Below, piece after piece: positions 16,527-26,014 of a DNA stretch of 64,000 nt. Below the pieces are notes generated by a model, which did not search any database, was not told the origin of the DNA, and was given only the letters and a program-made list of their open reading frames with translations. Each line of letters begins with the position of its first letter. Within the stretch, counting starts at the first letter, position 1. Source of the stretch: Elusimicrobiaceae bacterium. Lineage in GTDB: Bacteria > Elusimicrobiota > Elusimicrobia > Elusimicrobiales > Elusimicrobiaceae. The stretch covers positions 1 through 64,000 of the forward strand of contig JAFXVA010000038.1 in the NCBI GenBank assembly GCA_017534965.1, in the 5' to 3' direction. Both the position numbers and the translations under genes were made by a program.

Positions 16527-17480
16527 TTATTTAAAACTTTCTTCTAAAGCTTGCTCAAGCGGGGTAAATTTTTGATGAGTCAAAGTATTCCACTTTTTAG
16601 AGGTAAAAACCCAATCGCCTTTAATAGCGGCTTCGCGCACTTTATCATAATTTAGGGCAGGCGTAAATTTAAAAATCTTTGCTAAATTTTCATAGCACCA
16701 GGCAACAATCTTAAGAGCCCATAAAGGTAAAGTAAACATAAAAGGTTTAGAAACACCCATTTTTTCGGCCATAGTGGTAATAAAATAAGTCCAACTATAA
16801 CTTTTATCTTCACCTACAAAAAACACTTGCCCGTTTGCCATGCTTAAAGTGCTGGCTTGAAAAAGAGCATTAACCAAATCTTCTACATAGATAAAATTGA
16901 AGTAAGTTTCTCCGCTAGAAGTATTAACCATTAATCCGCGTTTAACCCAAGAGGCAATTTTGGAAACTCCGGAATCATTTTTGCCAAACACAACAGGAGC
17001 GCGTAAAATAACTCTATGTATATCCTGCAGGGCTAAAACATATTCTTCCGCGCCAAGTTTTGTTCTGCCATAATCTGAAACAGGATCTGGCTTGCAAGTT
17101 TCATCTATTGGGTGATTTTTATCTTTTGCAGGCCCTGCCGCTGCCTGACTTGATAAATAAACAAAACTTTCAAGCCCCAAAACACCTTGCGCAGCAGCAC
17201 ATAAATTTTTGCTAACACCGACATTTGCTTTGTAAAAATCTTGATAATTATAACCAAAAAGGCAGGCCGCTAAATGAAAAACAACATTAACCCCTTCCAA
17301 ATTTGCACGCAAAGCAGCAATATTAGAATAGTCAACTTTAACAACTTCTACATTTTTGCGTTTAGGGCCTTTGTAAGTTCCTCTTGAAAAAATTCTGACT
17401 TTATAACCTTCTTTCAAAAGTTTTTCGCAGAGTCTTTGTCCAACAAAGCCAAGCCCGCCTGTTATAACGGCTGTTTTCAT
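16527..17480 (-). CDS. NAD-dependent epimerase/dehydratase family protein
   Basis: A 317-residue extended short-chain dehydrogenase. The N-terminal Rossmann motif is GGLGFVGQ (8-15), the catalytic Tyr-Lys pair lies in YGRTK (about 143), and the Ser of YLSSQAA is upstream. The family acts on nucleotide sugars or on sterol/flavonoid-like substrates. The C-terminal region lacks features that would fix the substrate, and the neighbours do not help. It overlaps the upstream membrane-protein gene by 4 nt. Confidence 0.82.
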   Translation of the reverse strand: MKTAVITGGLGFVGQRLCEKLLKEGYKVRIFSRGTYKGPKRKNVEVVKVDYSNIAALRANLEGVNVVFHLAACLFGYNYQDFYKANVGVSKNLCAAAQGVLGLESFVYLSSQAAAGPAKDKNHPIDETCKPDPVSDYGRTKLGAEEYVLALQDIHRVILRAPVVFGKNDSGVSKIASWVKRGLMVNTSSGETYFNFIYVEDLVNALFQASTLSMANGQVFFVGEDKSYSWTYFITTMAEKMGVSKPFMFTLPLWALKIVAWCYENLAKIFKFTPALNYDKVREAAIKGDWVFTSKKWNTLTHQKFTPLEQALEESFK

Positions 17481-17920
17481 TGCTTATGCTCTTTTACGAC
17501 AACATTTTCTGCTTTTTTAACACCTTGTTTTATAGTGCCAACATTGTCTTTAAAATCATCTTTCCATTCTTGGGGTGAGCCAATACCAAGTCTAGATAAA
17601 CCTCTGTAAACTTGAGCTTTTGTAGGATAACGGCCCTGTTTAACTTTTGTCCAAGGATGAACACCATCATATTGTGGCATAAACATCATAATAATAATAG
17701 CCGCAATAATCATAAAAACAATATCCATAAAAGCATTTATTATTTTGCTTTTTGCAAAAGGTAAAACGCTTAATATAGCGCTAACAAAAACTATACCAAG
17801 TAAGATAGCAATATAAAGACCAAAAATCATCGGCCCTGCGGAAAACGGAAAATCCGGGAAACAAACCGGCACCGCAACACAAACTAAAGCTAAAAGTATT
17901 GCTCTTCTTAAAATAATCAT
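17477..17920 (-). CDS. Hypothetical three-helix membrane protein
   Basis: 147 residues with three hydrophobic helices (about 5-20, 31-54, 64-81) and a basic cytoplasm-type C-terminal tail ending in VVVKEHKQ. No family is recognised. It is the first gene of a two-gene unit with the epimerase. A TTTGC-TATAAT box lies at 17951-17961, and an AGGAGG-type ribosome site precedes the ATG. Confidence 0.6.
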   Translation of the reverse strand: MIILRRAILLALVCVAVPVCFPDFPFSAGPMIFGLYIAILLGIVFVSAILSVLPFAKSKIINAFMDIVFMIIAAIIIMMFMPQYDGVHPWTKVKQGRYPTKAQVYRGLSRLGIGSPQEWKDDFKDNVGTIKQGVKKAENVVVKEHKQ

Positions 17921-17950
17921 ACAATCCTCCTTTGTATTAATCCTAATTTT

Positions 17951-17961
17951 ATTATAGCAAA
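17951..17961 (-). promoter_or_regulatory. Extended -10 promoter box
   Basis: Minus-strand TTTGC-TATAAT in the 45-nt gap between the TonB-like gene and the 17477-17920 gene. A GGAGG site and ATG follow about 30 nt on. Confidence 0.55.
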
Positions 17962-17965
17962 TGTT

Positions 17966-18745
17966 TTATTCTTCGTTTTTAAATTCAACAGTAACTGTTA
18001 AAATTTCTTTGCCGTAATCTTGTGGCAAAGGCGGATACGGAGCAGAATTTAAAACTGCTACTTTTCCTTTATAATCAAAATCATCATTTTTAGAAGATTT
18101 ATCAATTTGCACGCCGTAAATTGCGCCGTTTTTATCAATATTAAAAGAGACAAGCACACTTAACCCAATTGTTTTTTTAGGCATAAGTTTTTGCCAGGAA
18201 GTCCATAAATTATTTCTGACTTGTGTTATATACCAGGGATAAGGAAAATTTGTAAAACTTGCCTGAACGGCCCTTTCCCCAGGAACACTGGATTCTCCAA
18301 CAAGATTATGCTCTCCGACAACATCAATATTGCCGGTTTGAACTTCTTTTAAAATACTTGGTTTAGCAAGAACAACTTTTTCTTCCGTTGCGGGGGACGC
18401 TTCCGGTGTTTTAGCAGAATCTTTTTGTTTTTCTTTTGTTATTTGTGCTTCGGAATTATAAGCCGGTTTTTTTGTTTCTTTAGGTTTAGCTGTTTTTATT
18501 TGAGTTTCTTCTTTAACTTCCGCTTTAGGTTGTTCTGCCGGGGTTGCTTGCACTGCTTGCTGAGCAGATGCCCCGGCTTGCTCTTGCGGCGTGCCATAAC
18601 GCATGGGCGTAGCCGAAGAACCTATAAAATCAATAGTATAAGTTGCTGGTTTTTTATTATCTTGACTTTGTCCCTGCATACAAAAGAATAATAGAGAAAA
18701 AACTAAAATATGCAAAAGACTGGAATATATTAAAGATAAAGGCAT
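17966..18745 (-). CDS. TonB/TolA-like energy-transducing protein
   Basis: A 259-residue protein: one N-terminal membrane helix (about 4-24), a long Lys/Pro/Glu/Ala-rich spacer (about 50-125) and a C-terminal TonB-type domain with VSFNIDKNGAIYGVQIDKSSKND and the terminal APYPPLP segment. Such proteins span the periplasm and carry proton-motive energy from the TolQ/ExbB-TolR/ExbD motor to the outer membrane. It lies directly after the motor genes in one unit. TolA or TonB cannot be decided from sequence alone; no tolB or pal neighbours are present. Confidence 0.85.
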   Translation of the reverse strand: MPLSLIYSSLLHILVFSLLFFCMQGQSQDNKKPATYTIDFIGSSATPMRYGTPQEQAGASAQQAVQATPAEQPKAEVKEETQIKTAKPKETKKPAYNSEAQITKEKQKDSAKTPEASPATEEKVVLAKPSILKEVQTGNIDVVGEHNLVGESSVPGERAVQASFTNFPYPWYITQVRNNLWTSWQKLMPKKTIGLSVLVSFNIDKNGAIYGVQIDKSSKNDDFDYKGKVAVLNSAPYPPLPQDYGKEILTVTVEFKNEE

Positions 18746-18750
18746 AAATT

Positions 18751-19158
18751 TTATCTCTTTTCCAAAACCCCTATACCAAGTTTAGCAGCGCCAAGTTTTT
18801 TTGCTGTATCAAAAACTGCTACCACTTTTTCTATGGAAACGGCCTTATCGGCTTGAACAAGTATTGTCTTCTCGCGGGAGCGGCCAAGACGTAAAGTTAA
18901 TTCTTCCGTTAAGCCCTGCAGAGGCACTTGTCTATCTTCAACAAAAATTCTGCCGTCTTTATTTATTTCTATACGTATAACATTATCTTCGCTTATTTTA
19001 TTAACAGAAGTTGCAGAAGGCAAATCAACATTTAGCTGACTTTGAACGATAAAAGGTGTCATAACCATAAAAATTATAAGCAAAATTAAAGTGATGTCTA
19101 TAAAAGGCACCATATTAATTTCACCCATTATACCTTTTGTTTCAAGGCGATTTTTCAT
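18751..19158 (-). CDS. TolR/ExbD family protein
   Basis: A 135-residue protein with an N-terminal membrane helix (about 19-40) carrying the conserved proton-path Asp in VPFIDITLILLIIFMV (about residue 21). A periplasmic domain follows, with VDLPSA and the VQADKAVSIEKVVAVFD segment. It forms the stator/motor dimer with the TolQ/ExbB homologue. It overlaps that gene by 4 nt and is followed after 5 nt by the TonB-like gene. Confidence 0.9.
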   Translation of the reverse strand: MKNRLETKGIMGEINMVPFIDITLILLIIFMVMTPFIVQSQLNVDLPSATSVNKISEDNVIRIEINKDGRIFVEDRQVPLQGLTEELTLRLGRSREKTILVQADKAVSIEKVVAVFDTAKKLGAAKLGIGVLEKR

Positions 19159-19847
19159 TTTGCTTTTCCCTTTACTAAATCAGTAATATCATCTTTTGAA
19201 GGTTCTTCCTGCGGAACATATAATTTAGCAGAAATAACTTCTTGTGCCATATATTGCATATTTTTTGCAAAGAAATTTACTTTACTTAAAAAATAGTTAT
19301 AAGCAATCAAAGCAGGAACAGCCACAAATAAACCTGCTGCTGTATTAACAAGAGCTTCCGCAATACCTTTTGCCACAACAGAAGGCCCTGCCCCGCTAAT
19401 GCTGGCAAGATCACTAAAAGCACGCATAACGCCAAGCACCGTTCCAAATAAACCGATAAACGGGGTTGTGCTGGCAAGGGTTGCCAAAACAGATAATTTG
19501 CGGGATAAAACTGCTGTTTCCCAATCAATAATAGAATCAGCCAAATCATTAAGTTGGGCTATATCATTTTTATCAGATTTAATAAGATTTGTAATTAATT
19601 TTGCTGCAGGCGTATTATTATAACCTTTTTTACGGCAGGCTTCTAAAATTTTGCCAAAACTGCGAGTCGGTAATTGATAACGAACATATTCCATTAATCT
19701 GCGGGAACGATTAATATTTTTTCTGTATCTAATGAATCTATCTATCATAACAGAAATAGAATAAATAGATAAACAAAGTAATAAAATTAAGACCGGTCCC
19801 CCCGCTTTTAGCAAAGCTTTTAAACTACCCATTTGTGTAAAATCCAT
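19155..19847 (-). CDS. TolQ/ExbB family protein (MotA/TolQ/ExbB channel)
   Basis: A 230-residue inner-membrane protein with three helices (about 14-36, 115-140, 160-185). The family core is visible in TTPFIGLFGTVLGVM and GIAEALVNTAAGLFVAVPA, including the Thr and Glu of the proton channel. With TolR/ExbD it energises the TonB-like protein. First gene of the three-gene set; pgpA ends 14 nt upstream. Confidence 0.9.
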   Translation of the reverse strand: MDFTQMGSLKALLKAGGPVLILLLCLSIYSISVMIDRFIRYRKNINRSRRLMEYVRYQLPTRSFGKILEACRKKGYNNTPAAKLITNLIKSDKNDIAQLNDLADSIIDWETAVLSRKLSVLATLASTTPFIGLFGTVLGVMRAFSDLASISGAGPSVVAKGIAEALVNTAAGLFVAVPALIAYNYFLSKVNFFAKNMQYMAQEVISAKLYVPQEEPSKDDITDLVKGKAK

Positions 19848-19860
19848 AAAATCCTCCCTC

Positions 19861-20382
19861 CTAAATAATTTTTAATAATAAAAAAATCCACAAAATTATA
19901 TTTGTAATAACTCCGGCTAAAATATCATCAAGCACAATAGCCGTTCCATCTATATAATACTTTTCTTTTAAGGCCAAAGGCAAATTTTGGCCGATACTTT
20001 CGGCCCTTTTAATAAAGGCCGGTTTTATAGTATCAAAAACCCTAAAAATTATAAAAGAGAGCAAAATTATAAAACCTGTTCTGGGTAAAAAAGCCATTGC
20101 CGTAAAAAAACCGGCAATTTCATCTATAATAATTTTGGGATTATCTTTTACCCCTTCCCCAAAATCAACATGTTGCGAAACATAAATACTAAACCAAACA
20201 AAAATTGCCCAACAAATAAAAAAATAAAATTTATTTACCGGCATAAATAATAAAAATAAAAATAAACCTTCAAAAGTGCCAAGCAAACCGGCCCCGGTAT
20301 TTTTTTTACCTTTTAAAATTGCCGTCGGTAAATAACTGATATAGGCCCCGGTAGCAAAAAATTTTAAAAATTTATTATTCAT
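19861..20382 (-). CDS. pgpA: Phosphatidylglycerophosphatase A
   Basis: A 173-residue membrane enzyme that dephosphorylates phosphatidylglycerol phosphate to phosphatidylglycerol. Recognised by PKIIIDEIAGF, FRVFDTIKPAFIKRAE and VLDDILAGVITNI, which carry the acidic metal-binding residues. Four hydrophobic segments. It overlaps pgsA, the preceding step in the pathway, by 8 nt. Confidence 0.92.
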   Translation of the reverse strand: MNNKFLKFFATGAYISYLPTAILKGKKNTGAGLLGTFEGLFLFLLFMPVNKFYFFICWAIFVWFSIYVSQHVDFGEGVKDNPKIIIDEIAGFFTAMAFLPRTGFIILLSFIIFRVFDTIKPAFIKRAESIGQNLPLALKEKYYIDGTAIVLDDILAGVITNIILWIFLLLKII

Positions 20383-21004
20383 CTATGGGTAAACTCCAAG
20401 ATTCTTTTAACATATCCCAATTATTTTTAAGATAAGTTATAGCACTTAAACAAGTTATAGCTGCCGTAATAACAGTTACAGGATAAGGTAAAATTTTTAA
20501 AACATAATAAATATTTTCAAGACAATGTTTAAAATTACCGCTGGTTAGTTGTATTAAAGCATGGATATCAACTATGAAAAATATTACCCCAAGAGCAATA
20601 AGTTGAAACGCCGTTTTAAATTTACCCCAGCGTTCAGCCGCTAAAACTTTATTGTTTAAAGCAGCTAAAACACGCAAAGTGGAAACCATCAACTCCCTTA
20701 AAATTATAAAAAATACCGCCCAAACAGGAACATCTAAATAGGAAATTTCGGTAAAAGCAAAAAAGGCCGCACCGACAAGTATTTTATCTACAAAAGGATC
20801 AACTATTGCCCCAAAAGGAGTATAAGAATTGGTGCTTCTTGCTATTTTACCATCAACCCAATCGGTAGAAGAAGCAAAAGCAAATATTAAAGAAGCACAG
20901 ATTAAAGCAACCGGCGTTTGCCATATCATAAGCAAAAACATTATAATTGCAAGGGCCGCTCTTGTGAGGGTTATTTTATTGGGTAAAGTCATTTTTCTTT
21001 TCAT
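20375..21004 (-). CDS. pgsA: CDP-diacylglycerol-glycerol-3-phosphate 3-phosphatidyltransferase
   Basis: A 209-residue integral membrane enzyme with the CDP-alcohol phosphatidyltransferase motif D-G-x2-A-R-x8-G-x3-D-x3-D, visible from DGKIAR to GAIVDPFVD (about residues 50-72). It makes phosphatidylglycerol phosphate, the substrate of the adjacent pgpA product. The start MKRKMTLPNKITLTR overlaps the end of the LolA-like gene by 4 nt. Confidence 0.93.
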   Translation of the reverse strand: MKRKMTLPNKITLTRAALAIIMFLLMIWQTPVALICASLIFAFASSTDWVDGKIARSTNSYTPFGAIVDPFVDKILVGAAFFAFTEISYLDVPVWAVFFIILRELMVSTLRVLAALNNKVLAAERWGKFKTAFQLIALGVIFFIVDIHALIQLTSGNFKHCLENIYYVLKILPYPVTVITAAITCLSAITYLKNNWDMLKESWSLPIDE

Positions 21005-21606
21005 TTTTTACTCTCTTTTACTTTAGGTTGGTTTATTTTAATTTCACTTAAATTTGTTGTTGTTTTAACCCCTTGGCTTTGCAAAGTTATTTGAATAGGA
21101 AAACTTTTTTCGTCAAGTAAAAAGGTTAATTCATAAGTATCATTTTCATTTTGGCCTTCTAAAACTAACTGATAATTTTTTTCCTCTTGTGTAAAATTTT
21201 TTATTTTATGGTCTTTTAAAACTTGAGCATAATTACCAAAATCAAAAAGAGCTTTATTTGTTTGGGCTTGTTGCCAAGTTTGCCAATCACTTGTGGTAAT
21301 TAAATTGCCTTCCGGGTCAAAGATTTTAATTATTTTCTTATCGGTAAAAGCACGCTGAATAAGTTTGCCGTTTTCATAAGTATCCAAAATTAAATTTTGT
21401 CCTTCTTTTGTAAGAGTGCCTGTGCTGGAAGAAATCAAAATATCTTCAAAAGAAGTATTTTGGTCAAAAGCAATAAATAAATTATTTGTTTTCTTATCCC
21501 AAGCACTAAAATCTTTTAACACTTCTTCTTGCGTTTTAGCTAAAGCAGTTAAAGTAAAAAAGCATAAAAAAGAAGTCAGTAAAAGTTTATTTATAGACAC
21601 TTTCAT
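21001..21606 (-). CDS. LolA-like outer-membrane lipoprotein carrier
   Basis: About 201 residues from MKVSINKLLL; the longer frame to 21663 lies inside ftsK, while this start has a GGAGGAAG site. The signal peptide is cleaved near ALA-KT (about 23). The mature domain shows the LolA-type half-barrel pattern: a weak TGTLTKEGQNLIL segment, then KIIKIFDPEGNLITTSDW, and a late LTFLLDEKSFPIQITLQSQ segment. LolA shuttles lipoproteins across the periplasm. Overall identity looks low, so LolA-like rather than lolA. Confidence 0.7.
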   Translation of the reverse strand: MKVSINKLLLTSFLCFFTLTALAKTQEEVLKDFSAWDKKTNNLFIAFDQNTSFEDILISSSTGTLTKEGQNLILDTYENGKLIQRAFTDKKIIKIFDPEGNLITTSDWQTWQQAQTNKALFDFGNYAQVLKDHKIKNFTQEEKNYQLVLEGQNENDTYELTFLLDEKSFPIQITLQSQGVKTTTNLSEIKINQPKVKESKK

Positions 21607-23872
21607 ATTCTTCCTCCGCCGGAGAATTTTGAAGAGCTTGAATTTGCTGTTCAATAAGATCATAATGAATTTCCCATCTGTTAGAGCCTTCCGGTTTAGA
21701 TATAAAACCCTTCATTTCAAGCACGCTTAAAATATTTGAAGCACGCGCGCTTGAACCGAAATTAGCTTTCAAAATATCTTGGGAAACTCTGCGTCTTTGT
21801 AAAATCAAATTAAGGGCTTGGAGCATTTCCTCGCGGGAAGTGCCAATACCTTGCACGGGGCGCATACCATCTTGTGTTTGTTCCGGTGGCACTTGGACAG
21901 GATAATCAGGCGCACCCTGAGCACGCAAGAAATCTGCAACTTTTGTTATTTCTTCTTCTGAAATATAAGCCCCTTGTATGCGTTTTGGCTTAGGATCACT
22001 AATACCTAAATAAAGCATATCACCTTTACCAAGCAAAGTATCTGCGCCGTTTGCATCAAGCACCACTCTTGAATCAATTTTAGAGGTAACTTGTAAGGCA
22101 ATTCTTGAAGGTAAGTTTGCTTTAATAACACCCGTAATAACATTGGTGGAAGGCCTTTGCGTGCATAAAATTAAATGAATACCTAAAGCGCGCCCCATTT
22201 GCGCAAGACGCTGAATAGAATCTTCTATTGCGGCTTTGGTTTGAAGCATTAAGTCGGCCATTTCATCAATAATTACGATAATATAGAAGGCCTTTTCTTC
22301 ATTATTTTGCTCGGCCCAAGCATTGTAGGATTCTATATTTTTGACTTTTGCAATTTCAAAAATCTTCATGCGCTTTTCCATAACCTTTACTAAGGCCTGC
22401 AAACTCTTTACTGCGCCTTGAGCATCTTTAACTACGTTAACATCTTCGCAAGGCACTTTAGGGTCGTAAAGATGAGGTATGCCTTCATATAAAGTTAATT
22501 CAACTCTTTTAGGGTCAATAAGTAAAAATTTAATTTCGTCTGGTTTGGCGCGATATAACAAAGAAACTATCATTGAGTGAACACAAATACTCTTACCGCT
22601 GTTTGTAGCACCGGCAATAAGCACATGGGGCATTTTTTCAATTACGGAAACAGCCGTATCCCCTTGTGCATAACGACCAAGCGCAACCGTTGTTTTATAT
22701 TTTGAATTTATAAAAGCAGGGTCTTGTAAAATTTCGCGCATTGTTACCATAACAGGTTTATCATTAGGTATTTCAAAACCGACGGCATCTTTACCCGGAA
22801 TAGGAGCTTCCACACGAATACCGCGCGCTTTCATCGCTAGGGCAATATCATTTGAAATAGAAACAATAGAACTTATTTTTACACCGGGGCCGGGTTTAAT
22901 TTCATAACGGGTAACAACAGGGCCGGGAGCAACGCCTGTAACGGAAGCATCAATATCAAAACTTTTTAAAGTTTCTTCTAATTTTTTGGTGGAGGCGGCA
23001 ATCTCACTATCACTGGGGCCGATTATATTATTTTGGGCCGGCTCTCTAAGTAAATCAAGAGGCGGTAAAACAAATTCTTTGGCTTCTTTTTTCTCTTCGG
23101 ATTTTTCTTTAATATCTTCTTTGGGTTGTTCTTGCTTACGAGGAAGCGTAATCATCTGCGCAACAGGGCGGCTGATTTTTGGCATAGGTTTAGATTCTTC
23201 TTCAACCTCTTCTTGTTCTTCTTCTGCGACAACCCTTCTTGGAGCATTTTTTGCGGCTTTTTCTTCTTTCTCTTTTTCTTCTTCTTTGGCTTCTTCTACT
23301 TGAGTTTTAAACTGGGCTCTTGCTTCCATCCAAGAAGTAAAGTCATTTCTCAATAATTCAATAATTTTATTAATAGTTGCACGCCAAGGAATAGCAAATA
23401 AAATATGAATACCAAGTATCATACCGGCAAAACAGAAAATTGCCCCTCCTGCTTTACCAAAAAAGCGGGCAATAAAATCAAAAAACATCTGACCAATAAC
23501 GCCAGAACTTAAATGACTTTCAACAAAAATAGTTTTTATAAAAGCAATTTCCCCGCCAAGGGAGCCAAGGGTTAAAAAAACACCAAGCAGCAAAGTAAAT
23601 ATAGCAAGTGTTCTATTTTTTATACTGCGGTAAAGCCAATAAAATAAAAATAAGGGAATAAAATAAGCCGTAGAACCAAAATATTTTAAAAGGAAATTAT
23701 AGGTTTCTTTACCTGCTGTACCGGACATAGCTTTTAAGCCGTAAAGCGTGCAGCTAATCCATACAATTAAAGCAAAAGAAATTACCCACACAAAAGCAAG
23801 TTTCGGAACTCCCCCGCTTGTGTTTTTTTGTTTTTTACCAGATTTTTTATATAGATTGCTATGACGACGCAC
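21587..23872 (-). CDS. ftsK: DNA translocase FtsK
   Basis: A 761-residue protein: four N-terminal membrane helices (about 25-170), an acidic/basic linker rich in Glu and Lys (about 185-270), then the RecA-type motor. Walker A is GATNSGKS (about 420) and the Walker B-like segment is VIIDEMADLM. The C-terminal gamma winged helix (about 690-750, RVSQDILKANF and ASNILSVLEMKGFI) reads polar KOPS sequences. It pumps DNA at the division septum and activates XerCD. The linker is short compared with E. coli. Its 3' end overlaps the LolA-like gene by 20 nt. Confidence 0.96.
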   Translation of the reverse strand: MRRHSNLYKKSGKKQKNTSGGVPKLAFVWVISFALIVWISCTLYGLKAMSGTAGKETYNFLLKYFGSTAYFIPLFLFYWLYRSIKNRTLAIFTLLLGVFLTLGSLGGEIAFIKTIFVESHLSSGVIGQMFFDFIARFFGKAGGAIFCFAGMILGIHILFAIPWRATINKIIELLRNDFTSWMEARAQFKTQVEEAKEEEKEKEEKAAKNAPRRVVAEEEQEEVEEESKPMPKISRPVAQMITLPRKQEQPKEDIKEKSEEKKEAKEFVLPPLDLLREPAQNNIIGPSDSEIAASTKKLEETLKSFDIDASVTGVAPGPVVTRYEIKPGPGVKISSIVSISNDIALAMKARGIRVEAPIPGKDAVGFEIPNDKPVMVTMREILQDPAFINSKYKTTVALGRYAQGDTAVSVIEKMPHVLIAGATNSGKSICVHSMIVSLLYRAKPDEIKFLLIDPKRVELTLYEGIPHLYDPKVPCEDVNVVKDAQGAVKSLQALVKVMEKRMKIFEIAKVKNIESYNAWAEQNNEEKAFYIIVIIDEMADLMLQTKAAIEDSIQRLAQMGRALGIHLILCTQRPSTNVITGVIKANLPSRIALQVTSKIDSRVVLDANGADTLLGKGDMLYLGISDPKPKRIQGAYISEEEITKVADFLRAQGAPDYPVQVPPEQTQDGMRPVQGIGTSREEMLQALNLILQRRRVSQDILKANFGSSARASNILSVLEMKGFISKPEGSNRWEIHYDLIEQQIQALQNSPAEEEYESVYK

Positions 23873-23883
23873 AACGCCCCCTC

Positions 23884-24096
23884 TTATTGAACGGAAGCGA
23901 TTTTAATTTGATAATTTATTCCGTCTGCTTCAAGAGTAATTTTGCCTTGCTCTAAAAGTTGGCCTAAGGCCATATACATAACGGAAGCAGATAAATGCAA
24001 ATTAATTTTGATTTGCCAAGAAGAAACTTCCTGCTTTTCTTTAACAAATTCAAAAATTCTATCTGCTGCTGTATTAATATTTTCTTTAAAAGACAT
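23884..24096 (-). CDS. Small winged-helix protein (DUF2582-like)
   Basis: A 70-residue protein that is a single winged helix-turn-helix: SSWQIKINLHLSASVMYMALGQLLEQGKITLEADG. The ALG-x-L-x2-x-GKI segment fits the DUF2582/PF10771 pattern. It may bind DNA or RNA; no target can be inferred. It sits between accB (11 nt) and ftsK (11 nt) in one unit. Confidence 0.65.
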   Translation of the reverse strand: MSFKENINTAADRIFEFVKEKQEVSSWQIKINLHLSASVMYMALGQLLEQGKITLEADGINYQIKIASVQ

Positions 24097-24107
24097 AAAA
24101 TTTCTCC

Positions 24108-24593
24108 TTATATTTTTTCAATGGCAAAAAGAGCATCACCGGGTTTAACGGGTTGCCCATTATCAACAAGCACTTTTTTAATAATGCAATTTTGGGTTGC
24201 TTTGACTTCGTTAAAGACTTTCATTGCTTCTATTAGACAAATTGGGTCGCCTGCTTTAACCTTTTCGCCTTCTCTTACAAAAGGCGGTGCACTGGGGGAA
24301 GCACCCCTAAAAAAGATACCCATTAAAGGTGATTTAATTGTGTTAGGGTATTGAACCGGCACACTTTTTTGACCGGGGGTATTATTTATTGCTACAGAAT
24401 TATCAACTACCGGCACTGCTATTTGGGCCGGAGCACTGCGCACAAGACGAACATGGGTGCCCTTATCTTCAAAGTCAATAGTGCCAAGATCATTATCTTG
24501 CATAAATTTATAAATTTCTTTTATTTGAGATAAAGCGGGGTTACTAGTTTTGGTTGTTGTTTTTTTGGAAACAACTTTTTTAGTTTTGTTCAT
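24108..24593 (-). CDS. accB: Biotin carboxyl carrier protein of acetyl-CoA carboxylase
   Basis: A 161-residue protein with a basic N-terminal leader, a helical segment (LSQIKEIYKFMQDND), a variable linker and a C-terminal biotinyl domain. The domain contains the modified lysine in IEAMKVFNE (about 124) and a terminal VKPGDALFAIEKI. It carries biotin between the biotin carboxylase and carboxyltransferase subunits in fatty-acid synthesis. accC is not adjacent, which is unusual. Confidence 0.93.
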   Translation of the reverse strand: MNKTKKVVSKKTTTKTSNPALSQIKEIYKFMQDNDLGTIDFEDKGTHVRLVRSAPAQIAVPVVDNSVAINNTPGQKSVPVQYPNTIKSPLMGIFFRGASPSAPPFVREGEKVKAGDPICLIEAMKVFNEVKATQNCIIKKVLVDNGQPVKPGDALFAIEKI

Positions 24594-24646
24594 AAATCCT
24601 CTCTAAAACTGCTACATATATTTTACTAAATTTATACAAATAAAAA

Positions 24647-26002
24647 CTATATTTTGCTAGATAAAGTAAATAAATCCTCAATTTCTATAATATCAGGACC
24701 TTTCTTTATGCTTTTATCTTTTATAAGCGGAGTATAGATTTTTTTAAAGCCAAGGCGTCTTGCTTCGGCAATTCTTTTATCTAAATGAGATACAGGAGCA
24801 CTTTGTCCTAAAATACCCATCTCCCCTATAAAAACACTCGCTCCGCTTAAAGGTTTATCCCTAAGGGAACTGATTACGGCTGCGCAAAGTGCCATATCTA
24901 AACCGCTATCACTTATTTTTACCCCTCCGCCAAGACTAACACAAACATCTTTTGTATCTAAACTAAGCCCGACATGGCGCTCTAAAGCGGCAAGTAAAAT
25001 TTGCGTGCGATTTAAGTCTAACCCTGTTGTTATTCTTTTGGGGAAGGGATAATGCGTTGGACTGACAAGGGCTTGGACTTCACTTAAAATCGGTCTTGAA
25101 CCTTCTAGCGCAATAGCTAAAGCACGCCCTGCAATATCTTTATTTCTGGAAGTTGAAGCAAAATATAAACTTGCATCAGGCACCTCTTCAAGGCCTTCTT
25201 GGCCCATTTTAAATAAAGCAATTTCAGCAGTAGAGCCAAAGCGGTTTTTATGTGCGCGCAAAAGACGCAAAACATTATCTTTTTCCGTCTCAAAATATAA
25301 AACACTATCAACCATATGCTCTAAAACTTTAGGCCCGGCAAGCGAGCCTTCTTTTGTAATATGACCCAAAAGAAAAGTTATTATGCCAAGCGGTTTTGTA
25401 AGGCGCAAAATTTCGCCTGCACTTTCACGCACCTGACTAAGAGAACCGCTTGTTGAAGAAAATTCCGGATGATAAATAGTCTGCACCGAATCAACAATTA
25501 AAACTTGCGGTTTAACTTCTTTAACGGCTTCTATAATTTGCTGGACATTGGTTTGAGAAACAAGAAAGATATTATCACTCTCGCATTTTAAGCGTTTTGC
25601 GCGAAGCGCAATTTGCTCTACGGATTCTTCGCCCGAAACATATAAAACTTTTTGCGTTTTGGCTAGTTTTGCAGCCGTTTGCATCATTAAAGTGCTTTTA
25701 CCGATACCCGGTGCCCCGGCAAGTAAAACAAGCTGCCCTTTAACAAGGCCTCCGCCAAGCAAACGGTCAAGTTCTGGTATATCAGTGGCAATTCTTTGAT
25801 AATCTTTTAAAGAGGCCTCTTTTAAAGGTGTTATCGGTGAAGAAAACTCCGTAAAAGATTTTGCACTTTTACTTTTTTTGCCTTCTTCTGCAATAACTTC
25901 TTCTGTAAGAGAGTTCCACGCACCGCAATCCGGGCATTGCCCAAGCCACTTTGGCGAATTAAAACCACATTTTTGACAAGTAAAAATTGTTCTAAACTTC
26001 AC
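24647..26002 (-). CDS. radA: DNA repair protein RadA
   Basis: A 451-residue protein: an N-terminal zinc finger CQKCG...CPDCGAW (9-29), a RecA-like ATPase with Walker A GAPGIGKST (about 99), the RadA-specific KNRFG motif in HKNRFGSTAE, and a C-terminal Lon-like domain (about 290-451). RadA promotes branch migration during recombination. Stop codon is TAG. The gene lies 12 nt after mlaD. Confidence 0.96.
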   Translation of the reverse strand: MKFRTIFTCQKCGFNSPKWLGQCPDCGAWNSLTEEVIAEEGKKSKSAKSFTEFSSPITPLKEASLKDYQRIATDIPELDRLLGGGLVKGQLVLLAGAPGIGKSTLMMQTAAKLAKTQKVLYVSGEESVEQIALRAKRLKCESDNIFLVSQTNVQQIIEAVKEVKPQVLIVDSVQTIYHPEFSSTSGSLSQVRESAGEILRLTKPLGIITFLLGHITKEGSLAGPKVLEHMVDSVLYFETEKDNVLRLLRAHKNRFGSTAEIALFKMGQEGLEEVPDASLYFASTSRNKDIAGRALAIALEGSRPILSEVQALVSPTHYPFPKRITTGLDLNRTQILLAALERHVGLSLDTKDVCVSLGGGVKISDSGLDMALCAAVISSLRDKPLSGASVFIGEMGILGQSAPVSHLDKRIAEARRLGFKKIYTPLIKDKSIKKGPDIIEIEDLFTLSSKI

Positions 26003-26014
26003 ACACGCCTCTAC